DNA of 64,000 nt from Marthasterias glacialis (taxonomy: Eukaryota > Echinodermata > Asteroidea > Forcipulatida > Asteriidae): assembly GCA_911728455.2 (NCBI GenBank), contig OU452222.1, forward strand, positions 19,850,559 through 19,914,558. Reading direction: 5' to 3'. The position numbers were made by a program, and so were the translations under genes. The notes under the pieces were generated by a model. The model was not told the DNA's origin and ran no database searches. It saw nothing but the letters and a program-made list of their open reading frames with translations. This document shows, in pieces, positions 1-54,100 of this stretch. The first letter of the stretch is position 1. Each line of letters opens with the position of its first letter.

Positions 1-180
1 CTTTATTTCAGACCCTGAACCTTCCAGATGTATACAGACTTACAGACTCTGAGCATCACCAGAAATACAACCCATTGTTTGGACACAATGTGGACTATTT
101 CTCTCTTCCGTTGGTGATTACTTTACTTCTCTCAAGAAAAAGTTTGAGCGAATCCTGAAATCTGGAAAAATCCTGAAAAC
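1..180. repeat. dispersed repeat, copy 1
   Basis: The left edge of the window shares a long diverged match with 36135-36345. Both carry the phrases CATCACCAGAAATACAAC and AATCCTGAAATC in the same order and orientation. The class is unknown. Confidence 0.65.
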
Positions 181-1624
181 TCAAACTTCTAATAAAAAAA
201 AGGACCATTACTCTGATTTCCACGGCTCTGATCTTTAACATCCAGGCTTCAAACATTACATGTAGGTGGGTCTTTCTGACAAAGAACCCTCGGGTGGTTG
301 ATTGATGATTTAATATCAACGTTAATGATAATGGGACTATGGAAGCTTGCAATATGATATGACACGCTGAATTTAGTTCATCTAAATAATACCTTGGTAC
401 TGTTGAACAAGGTTTAACTCTTCCATTAAGGAATTATTGTGCAAACTGTGACGTAATTATTTGCACAGAGAAGATGTCAATCCTACTCTCCATTGGTAAT
501 GAAAGCCCAGTAACCGTTCCTCAAGTCAGAAAATATTGTTTTAATTGTTTTAAAATAAGTCTAGTGAAATATTCTTCTCAACTATTGATTTGTTTATAAT
601 GATGATCCACCTAATTTTTTAGTTATTACTATTATCATATAAGTTATATAATTGTTACCATAATCATACAAATATTTGATCGTTTTTGACCCTTCAAATC
701 TTAAATATCAGTTTTATTTTATCAAAAACATAATTTCTGACAATAGAGAACAATTTGAGTCAAGCCTATCGTCAAAAATAACTTCCGTTGGAGATACAAA
801 ACATGAGATATGAGTCTTTTTTTGAGGCACGCTTCATAGAAAAATTATTCAAAAATCAGCCATTGTCTATGTCAAGTTCTTATGTTCTTATGTATTGTAT
901 GGTGTACCCTTGCATGGACATCTCGACCTATGGACACAGACATGTTGGCATCTAGGCCACTATAGACCATGTGACCTTGATTTCCAATAAGAGTGACCTT
1001 GTACATTCCAGGGCCTTTCTGGCAGGCGAGATACTGTACTGGTCATACTTTCCACACAAATTCAAGAGTTATAAAAATAACAGTTGAACCAGTTTAAGAT
1101 ACGCCCCCTTTCTTCCTATCAAAAGTTGATAAAAATCAGACAATGCGATCTCCACATTGAGCTGTGTACAAATCGTGCCTGCAGGAAGTCCAGGCTCTGT
1201 GGCTCTTTTGTAAACATGTCATGTCACAGGTCACATGGTCTATAAGCAGTGTTACTACTATACACAACGTACAAACACAGTGGTTTTGATGACTCAAAAC
1301 TCACTGTATAATTTTTTACGATTTTCTTTTTCAATTTGAACTAATGAATGTAAATAATATTGGATACAATAGATATGAAAGCACAATTCAATGGTAGTCC
1401 ATAGCATGTTTTTAGTCCCACAGCCATGCTTGGCGCCACGTGATGGACATGATGATAGCTATTTTCCCCTGGATTTTGCAATGGTTTTCGTTTCACTCAA
1501 AGAGATAAAGTTTTAAAAATTGACAAGCAAAAACAAGAGCAGGACAACAAAACAAAAACCAACAATTATAAAAAAAAAAATGTGATTTTATACAACTGAT
1601 ACCTAAATCATGAAAATTTCATAC
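181..1624. other. CMIP intron 6 (part): nothing coding seen
   Basis: AT-rich sequence that should be intron between CMIP exon 6 and the next exon beyond the left edge. I looked for the expected next CMIP exon (a segment around ...LPNLVAVCLAAIYSCYEEF in vertebrates) and did not find it. Confidence 0.5.
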
Positions 1625-44856
<43,232 letters not shown>

Positions 44857-47274
44857 TGTTTTGCTGTAGTGGTGGTTATCCGTCCTGAAGCCTGCCGTGG
44901 TGATGGCTAGGTTTACTCACCCGACTCAAGAGTATCGACAACAACAAAAAGTACCAATAAACTGAATTAATCAATTACTCTCACTGCTAAGCTTTACTAC
45001 TCCTTGGTGTTATGACACTCAAACATTGAATACCTTCCTACAAGGCTATTTAAGTTGGGAAGAAAAACCCCGAAGGTTAAAATGTGAAACCGTTGAAGAC
45101 AGTAACTGCTTTAATGGTCGTCATCAGCGATCAAAATAAAACGCAATTCCAACACAGCTAGCTCCACCTACACGTTCAGCAGAGGCAGCTGTGGCGTTCC
45201 AGTGATGGTATGAAGGACTATACGTACGCCGTGGACGTATGCCCGTCGTCTACAACAACAACAGGAAGAAATTTGTGAAAATCGGATTCGTTTTTTCTCA
45301 TCCTCTCTCCAAAGATATTCCCCCTCTTGAAGTCCTCAAACATTAAACAGTGTGATGATCTGATCAACACGTATCGTTTGCACGTTCCAATCAGAGAATT
45401 CAAGTTTGAAATCAATGTACATCCACAGACTTACACCGCGAAATTCAGAACTGTCACTGTCAGAGTTCACCCTTCGTTTCTATTCTAGTATTTGTAATGT
45501 ATGCTGGCTCTGCTGCTGATTTATCAATGCGATATGGCCGGCTGATTTACCGTGTATAATACCAACAAACACACACCATGCACGTCACCACCATAGCACT
45601 GGGGTTTTTGCACGTTCAAATGCGCTCATTACCTGCAACTTTCAGTTGACCATAAGTTGACGTATAATGATAAGTATTCCAAAGAAAACCGCAAGAAGTT
45701 ATTACCTCTGCTTGTATTCTGAGAAGTACTCAGAAAAACTAGTAAAAGTAGAAACTATGAAGTGCAGCAGAGAACATGAGCGTAGCCTACTATTTATAAG
45801 GCATCCAATTTGTTTTCACTGCAGTGCGGATAACACACTGTGTCCCACCCACCGCACCTCATCAGCTAGCACAAGCTGACCAAAATAACCATCTCGAGCT
45901 CGAGGGGGAGGAATTCTTATTCCTCGTGTTGTGTGTGTAGCAGCCAGCCTAGCCGGCCAATGACAAGTGTTGACCTCCCCCTCCTGCGCAAAAAACGGAA
46001 TAGACATAATCTATTTTGTGCCATATTATGTAGACAACCATGGAACCATATCAAGTTCCAATCGATGAAGACAGAAGTGCCTTTGTCGGTTTGGTTTGAT
46101 TTTAGTTTTGTTTTTAATCTTCAACAATTTTTGTTTATTGTCACTCGAAGTGAATATTAATGTATAAGGCCTACAACTATTTTGACAATTAATATTATCA
46201 TAAAGAAATCACGGGCAGTCTTCGTCCCTTGCTGATCACCCGCAAATGGCGGATCGATCCAGGATTTTCCAAACGGGAGGAGGGGGGGGGGATGGTTGAC
46301 ATCGTTTTTTACCCTATTGTTTGACATCACAGTGAACATTGTAGTATCATGTCGAAAGTTTATTTCTCATTGCATTGGGCGGGATGATATCGGAAGGAAA
46401 AAATAGGGGGCGTGCGCCCCTCACGCTCCCTGGGTCCGTCCCTGACCCGTCCAAGACAATTTCACTTCTGCGGCCGGGAAATTACTAAAGTCACAAAATC
46501 GTAAGCGCCCCAGTCAAATACTAACTTAGACGGACTTCTTACTTACTAAGCGGTATTCACTAAGCATTTACACTCAAGTGCCTATGGCGGCTTAACGAGT
46601 GTCCCGCGCCAGAGAGAAATTAACGAAAAAGCTCTCATCGAAGAGATTAATAATACTAGTAGGCTAGGCCTAGCAACTATGTCATAAAAAGTTCCATCCT
46701 CTTGCATAACTTCGTAATCTGTATAGATTTGATAGGAATGGTGTTTAGCGCCTCAGAATATGTTTGGTCATAGATAGATGGCGCTTTACAAATTTGTACT
46801 ATTTATGCTTTTTTTCTGGTACCCGCTGCTGCCTATCCCCCGGGAATGCATGCCCTGTTCACTACGTGCAGAACACGCACAGTCCCGTCACGCCACGTGT
46901 GTGAACGTTCATTTTGAAATGGACTTCCGGTCATTACTTCTGTTCGCCCCCTTTGTGATAATTAATAGGGCCGTGGACTCAAACACTAGGCCTTGGAACT
47001 ACAAAAGTCTTATGAACACCATAATACATAAGTATGAGGTCCTCTACAACAAGTTCCGGGTTCACATGATGTGACACAGAATATGAGTCACATGACCCAG
47101 AATCTGAGTCGCAGTGTGGTCACTCCATTGTCACTACAGAGACACGACGTCATCAAGTTCCTTGTCAAGTTTCCCAAAAACTGAAGGAGGTCAGTATGGC
47201 CATTCAACACAACCGCATTTTAGCCACTATTTTTGACAGAGAGATGATGCATGGGCACCAAAAACAGAATTCCT

Positions 47275-47405
47275 TTAAGATAGAATACAGCAGGATTGGT
47301 AGAGCTGACAAAACAGTTGCTGGCTGCATGTGTTGGCAAACCTGTGAAAGTTTGAGTTCAATCTGTCATCTGGGTCAGTGAAAATAGTAAAAAACCGATC
47401 CCGAA
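47275..47405 (+). repeat. dispersed ~260-bp repeat, copy 5 (short)
   Basis: Contains CAGGATTGGTAGAGCTGACA, TTCAATCTGTCATCTGGGTC and GTGAAAATAGTAAAAAACCG. It lies in the CMIP-WRNIP1 intergenic region. Confidence 0.65.
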
Positions 47406-49306
47406 TTAAAAATACTTCCTCTGAAGCTTTTGACTCAGAGTTACCCAAACACTCACAGCTTATTGCTTGTTTTCTGCTATACTTGAAAAGTTTCTGCGAA
47501 CTTCCCATGATTAGTTTGACCATGGAGGAAGGAAGAGTGGTTTGACTACAATGTGCCTAAAATGTCACATCATGAGAAACGACTAGCTATAATATGGCGA
47601 CATTCAATAAACTACCTTCGCTTGCCGCACAACCCGTCTCTGTTGTTTATGGCTAATAAGTCACCGTGTGGTTATCCTTTTGACTTTCGGCAATAACTTC
47701 TGTGACGTCATATCCGAAGTTCGCGGTAAATACATCGATACTGATTTGTGTATTTATTCAACTGTGACTTTTTTTCTACACTTCCGTATTGTACAATGTT
47801 GATTCCCCCCCCCCGATTTTTTTTTATTTGGAAGATCCCACTCCCTATAACGTTCAGCGGCATAGCCAGGATTTTGTTACTGGGATCACAGGGGGAAATG
47901 CTGACGGGGGGGGGGGGGTAAGCAGTGGCTATTTGAAAGGGAAAAAAATTACACGTATCTGGATTTTTATGGTGGGGAGAGGGTACCTGGGGGAAATGAA
48001 AAATTGTGGGGCACGTCCCCCCCCCCCCCCGGCCGTTGCCTACGTTTCAATAAATACGGGATTACTTAAAGCAGGCAATTCCTGTGCATATCGCATTAAC
48101 TGGTCATGTTTAGAGAAGACATCGAATAATCATTTATGCTATTTGCTTTGTTATGGATTTATTTGTAACTCGATGTTGATATTGCAAATCAAAATATTGT
48201 CGGCGTATCAAATGTCCCATGCCATGGATCGAGCATCCAAGCGGAATACTACCGCAGAGTAGGGCTAAATAATTGTTTCCGGAAAAAAGATGTCTATTGA
48301 ATTTAAAGTAGGGCCTATGTGTAGGGAGGCCTACATCTGAGGTTTTTAAAGCTGATGTTAACAGTTGACGTCACGGTTCCCTAACGCTATCCAGGCCGCC
48401 GGCGAGAGAGATCATAACTCATCCAGTAATTTTTGCAACAACTTGGTGGCGCTCTTGTCATTTAGCCAGCGTGAGAGTACGACAGCCGAGTGGGCGTTCG
48501 TGTGTGTGTGCCAGTTTTTAGCGCGAGGCTGGTTTTGCTGTGATCAAGGTAACTTTTTTTCCTTTAAGTTTTAGTGTGACCATGGAGGTAGAATTGGTAT
48601 GACCTTCAGTGTGACACATCATCTTTTTAACGGAAGAATTCTTTCCACCATGGTTCAAATCAACGCATGGTCAACGTGACATTTCGGCGTACGAAAATTG
48701 CAGAGTTACCTTCGTTAATTTGACTGTCGAGAGTGAACCATGTCACAGTGCAATGATAAGTTTTTATAAATTATAGTTGGGATAGTCAACAAGTTGTGCT
48801 GATTGCTGATGTTCGCCGTATTGTGGTAGGTTAGATCTGGTAGGACAACAATGAATCTCTGTTGCACTGCAACGGGGGAGTCCAACCTGGGCTTTGAAGG
48901 TCATAGCCCCGTAAATATAGTGGCAATAAGAACCGAACGTTGTCCAGCAGCGTATTGACACTATTTATTGGGTAGGTAGGTCATTGCATGCTTCTGCTGT
49001 GCTGCTGTATGCGTGAGAAGAATCGAAGTACTGAGTGTGTGTGTGTACATGTATATGATGCCTGCGTGTGCCCCCCTGTGATGAGTGGCTGTGAGTGGTG
49101 ACTGGTTGGTGGTATGTTGTAAGAAAACAGTCGTTGACAAATAGCCAGATTACAAATCTAACGGCTGCATAGCAGGCACTGGATTTGCTTTTGGCCTAAA
49201 AAACATCTAGGTCTAGTGTTGAGGTTACAAGTATACTTAGCTGTATCACTAGACCTAGCTCCACTAGTGTGGCGAAGGTTTTTTGACATCAGGCGTATCC
49301 TTAGCC

Positions 49307-49430
49307 CAGACCCAGTAACTTTGGCGCTGTACTCCTTTTTTGAGATTTTGATATTAGGCCTACAGTAGTAGTATGACCGATAATGTCAAAATCTCAAAAA
49401 AAGGAGTAAAGTGCCCAAGTTACTGGGTCT
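49307..49430. mobile_element. foldback MITE with 10-bp target duplication
   Basis: AGACCCAGTAACTTTGGCGC...CTCCTTTTTTGAGATTTTGA pairs with TCAAAATCTCAAAAAAAGGA...AAGTTACTGGGTCT, arms of about 48 bases. ATCCTTAGCC is directly repeated immediately outside (49297-49306 and 49431-49440). Long inverted ends with a 9-10-bp duplication fit Mutator-like (MULE) elements. Confidence 0.92.
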
Positions 49431-49884
49431 ATCCTTAGCCACACACCGAGCCCCATCTCTCGCTCGTACAGCTGATCAGCAGCGCATCACCTAACGAGTG
49501 CGGCGGTGGATTTTAACCAACTAAATGTGTCCGATTACCACTTAGCTTCCCTCCAGTGCGTTGAATGTTGAAGTTACTGATCTTTTTAAACGTTTTTTGC
49601 AAATAATCCTTTTCAAATTGATCAGACTTTCTCTGTTGCATCGCGGCCATTTTTAATACCCACAATGCTGACTTGAAAATATTATGTCATCAGGAGTAGA
49701 CAATCATACTTGCCGTGTGTTTTCCTTTTACGGGTAGGTTGAATCTTTTGGTTATAGAAACATTAATTCCCTCCTCAGCCTTGCCCTCTCCACATTTTGC
49801 CTTTGGCATTTTGGTTTTGTTGTTGTATGATGTACATTACTTGTTGTATTTTATTTGTATGTATTTTTGAAAAGTTGAGTAAAG

Positions 49885-50065
49885 TCCAGGCCTCGATCTT
49901 AAGAAAAACGGGGGCAGGCCTTTGCTGGCCAAATCAGAGAAATTGTACAAGGGCATGCTGGCCAAGTTGGTAGTTACAGTGCAATTTTTCTGAAGGGCAT
50001 GAAGGCCAACTCGACAGGGCATGAGGCCAATGGCCTCGGTGGCCTCGGTTAAGATCAAGGCCTGG
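49885..50065. repeat. GGCCTCGATCTTAAG inverted-end repeat
   Basis: CCAGGCCTCGATCTTAAG at the left and TTAAGATCAAGGCCTGG at the right are inverted. The interior repeats GGGCATG..GGCCAA several times. Confidence 0.75.
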
Positions 50066-50425
50066 TAAAGTATTATATTGAATCAATCAAATTAGCTGTC
50101 GCTTACCAACCAAAATGAACTATGGTATAAATGTCAAAATAGTACATGATAATTTAAATAAATTTAAGGATGGGTCCTTGATACTCCAAATCCTTTGACT
50201 AGGTTGCGATTACGTTTGTCCTAGGATAGGAGTAGGTCCTTCACTCAAAAAAGTGCGAAATTATGGCATGCCCTATTATAACCAAGCTATGATTTGCAGC
50301 TTGGGTTGCGGATGGAGCTAGTTAGAGAAGGGGGAAGGTGGGGTGTACTCGCGGGGAAAGACTTTCAATTGCTTTTTTTTCCTTCTTTTTTTTTTATCCT
50401 ACAGGGAATGTAGTTCAGCAGAACA

Positions 50426-51100
50426 ATGTCATCCCAAAGCGCTGCATGTCCAGTTTGCAATGAGACGTTTCCAATAAGGACAATCAACGAACATATTGAT
50501 GGTTGCCTCCTCAGAGTAGACGAGGGTTCGCCTGGCAGCCAGACTTCCGACAGTGAAGATGGGGTGAAGGTGGCTTCAAAGAAAGAGTTGGAGTCATCGG
50601 CACATACAAATAGGCTTCCTGAGAGGACTATCGTGCAAGATGAGCAGGACCACCACGAACAGTTTGATAACGCAAATAGTCAAGACAAGAAGAGAAAAAA
50701 CTGGAGCTTCTTACTTCAATCCAGCAGCAAAAAATCTAAGGTGGATACCGACTTCAAACAAGGCAAGAAGATCAAAATGATTTCACTGACGGCAGGGAGT
50801 AAATCGGACAAGTTATCTGAAAATAGCCAAATTGTTTCAACATCAAAAAATACATCTACACCTTCAACAACATCATCTTCATGTACAACTCCAAATGCGT
50901 TTGGGACACTCGGGTCATCCAAGAAGAGACCATCTTCCAAAACGGACTTCCAGCCTTTGGCTGAGCGGATGCGCCCTCGCAACTTCACAGGATTTGTAGG
51001 CCAAGAGAAGGCAGTTGGTTGTCAGTCGTTGCTCAGGCGTCTCTTGGAGGCAGACAAAGTCCCATCTATGATACTCTGGGGCCCGCCAGGATGCGGCAAG
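50426..51100 (+). CDS. WRNIP1: WRNIP1 coding exon 1 (UBZ4 finger, linker, Walker A)
   Basis: 225 codons run from [11 protein letters not shown] to the Walker A Lys, ending at GGCAAG|GTAAGT. The C2HC finger is at residues 8-27. Residues about 35-160 are low-complexity and charged, with Lys clusters (KKRK, SSKKSK) that could serve as nuclear localisation signals. The conserved [18 protein letters not shown] opens the AAA+ module. A tacag acceptor at 50404 implies an upstream untranslated exon. Confidence 0.95.
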
Positions 51101-54100
51101 GTAAGTATTATTTGATTTAACTGTACTTGGCCTTTTGCATTTCAGGACATTTTGGTTGGTAAACAGTGTACAAACAGCTAATTTTTATGTTGTTTATAGA
51201 AGTGAAACAGAAAATTCATATTTGAAAACCCTAGTCGTCTAATATCCATCATAATGTCTACTGTATCTTGATGGAATTATAGATTTATACATATTACAGC
51301 AAGGATGAAGATAAAAAAATGAGTTATGCTAATTCCACCAAAGTACACAGAAATAAAATTAATATTTAGGAAATACTGAAACCTATTGAAAAATGTTTTT
51401 ATTCTACCCTGACCACCAACTGCAAAATATAGACGACATAAAGTTTTTCTTATTTTTGAAGACTACTTTAGCTTACATCATAGCTGAACGAGCTAAGGCA
51501 GGTAGATTGATGCGTTTTGTTCAGATGTCGGCCACAACGGCAAATGTGTCGACAGTGAAGGATGCCATTGCAGCTGCTTCCAATGAGCAGAGGATGACCA
51601 AACGTAAGACCATACTCTTCATTGATGAGATCCATCGCTTCAATAAGGCACAACAGGTGGGTTAGTCTTGATCAAAGATTATAGAGTGCTGTAGGCACAA
51701 GATGTGGAACTGGGCTTTTATCTACTGTTGGAAAGTGAAATATGCATGGGTGCCATTTGGGCAAGTGAATGCCTGTGTTTCCCATTGGTAGCAATTGTCC
51801 TTGTCTACACTGATCTGCACGTATCAGTGTTGTATCAATGGGGTCACTTGCCAAAATGGTGTTCAGTGAGATTTCACATTTTCAGCCAGAGTTCCCCATC
51901 TTGCACCTACGGCGCTCCATAATCTTTGGTCTTGATTAAGTGACAGTGGGGTATGCAAGAATGCAGAATCACAAACTGGTTTTCCCTCCCCTGTATTGAC
52001 CCAATTCACCTGACGTCATCATCACAATCATGGTTGTGCCATCTTGGGAGTCAATGTCCCCTTGTGTTGTACAGTGTTGTGCGCTTATTAGGTGACGTGG
52101 CATTTACACGCTTGTCATAATATGGGGTCAGGATACCAGGAAAAGCAAGAAATGGGACAGTGACTTAAAGTGTAGGTTATTGCAAACCGAAAACAATAAA
52201 ACAATTTATTAATATAAGAAATGTTTGGTAAGAGAACACTGTCAAAATGCAGTTAAACCTACTTACACAATTAAAGTAAAACATTGCCAAAGCAAGCTAC
52301 ACACTAAAATCCAAACAGCTCTAACACTGATTCCATATAGCAGCAATTATTTCTCAAAACAGGTAAAACTCAGTGTGTTAGAAAGAAATTGTGGACTGCG
52401 CAACACGTAATGCTTCCCTTGCACTGCCAGGCTGCTGTCTGAAGTACAGTGACATGGACGTACTGTACAATCATACAACCGTCCATTATCATGCTGCCAC
52501 CATCTTGGTCATGTTCCTAGTATCCATTAACAGTAATGGATGCTAGTATTCATTGTACAAAAAGGAACCAGACTATTTCTCCTTCCAGCCTCGGTTTGGC
52601 GTGTCGTGGCCGAGCGGATAAGAACACCGGATTCAAGCTCTGGTGTCTCTGATCAGCAGAGTGTGGGTTCGGGTCCCGGTCGTGACACTTGTGTCCTTAA
52701 GCAAGACACTTAACCATTATTGCTTCGTCCTTCGGATGGGACGTAAAGCCGTTGGTCCCGTGTGTTGTGTAATGCACGTAAAAGAACCCAGTGACACTTA
52801 TCGCAAAGTGAAGGGGTTCGCCCCGGTGTTCCTGGTTTGATCGGCTGCAGATTGCGCCACAGCACCTTGTGAACCATTACATGGTGCTATGTAAAGGAAC
52901 AGGTCTCAAACTTCAAAAACGTAACTCATCATACATCGCAGGAAAAAAAATACTGAGCGCTCTGAGACGCCCATAGGGTGTGATAAAGCGCTATATAAAA
53001 ACTGCGTATTAAAACTGCGTATTACATTGATTTCCGAATGGGAAAAAATCAAAATGGCTGCCCCACGATAAAGGTTTATAGGTGACTAATAAGGATTACA
53101 TAAGAGGGTTAGTTGTTTATTGCCACAAATCCCTAAGCAGTTAACTGAGGGAGTGCTACTGAGAACATTTTAAAGGATTTGTTGTAAGGTAATATAAACA
53201 TGAATACATTATACAATCTTTTTATCTACACCTGTTACACATACATCTGCCAATGTGCATGCAGTGTAGCCTTGACCAATGCAACCATCAAATTGCGAAA
53301 GATTTGTGATACTCCAGTTTTGTCTTCATCCTTGAAAAATGCATTGCATGTTTTTTTTATTTAATGTGCTAAATTTATTTTCTTGTTGTCGAGCTTTCTG
53401 TTACCTTGTTTTTTTTTAACTAACAGGACACATTCCTTCCACATGTTGAAAATGGAACAATCACCCTCATTGGGGCCACCACTGAAAATCCGTCCTTTAA
53501 AATAAACAATGCCCTCCTGAGTCGGTGCCGGGTTGTGGTGCTGGACAAGCTAAGCACAGAGGACCTCTTGTTAATTCTTAAGAGGGCTGCCAATCAACTA
53601 GGGGTGGAACTGCTCAAGGAGGGTGAGACATCAGATGGGAGTATAAAGGCAGCCTGCAGAAGTGACAACGAGCAAGCAGATACCAGTCAATCAGAATCAA
53701 GGTGATTCTTAGTGCTATACCTTTTTATGTTTTTATTATTTTTTTTTAATAAAACGCCTTTATTACGGGCTTTTAAACATTGTATCAAAGCGCCTTACAC
53801 AATTACCACCCCTGGTCTTGGGCCTCAAGCATTCATGAAACCTCAACTCCTTTGGAGTAAGCAGCACCGGCAGCCAAATGGGCGTACAGGTTGCTGATCC
53901 CCCACACCACCAATCTCTACCCTAGCAGGTACCAATTTTACTCCTGGATGATAAGAAATTACCGTTGAGCTCAACTGTAATTTCTTCTCATCAAGGAGTG
54001 AAATGGGTGCACTGCGAGGGTTACATGTGCTATAGTGCTGCTTCTCATGAGTAGTGGTTTGTGGAGAACCAACCGAGGACCGCTTCAACATAAAGATTAT

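Larger units (their letters stand above)
44857..50404. other. intergenic / shared upstream region of CMIP and WRNIP1
   Basis: 5.5 kb between the two divergent start codons. It contains the repeat copy at 47275-47405, a poly-C/G-rich repeat near 47800-48035 and the foldback at 49307-49430. Untranslated first exons of both genes should lie here. One candidate WRNIP1 leader donor is ATCAAG|GTAACT at about 48546, not verifiable from sequence alone. Confidence 0.5.

Noticed and set aside
47789..48262. 157-codon plus-strand ORF
   Set aside because: The frame is carried by poly-C and poly-G tracts coding Pro and Gly runs, in what looks like a dispersed repeat.
52600..52690. Functional tRNA gene
   Set aside because: A- and B-box motifs are present, but the sequence is continuous with a repeated SINE body, recurs at 16725-17125, and lacks a clean cloverleaf.
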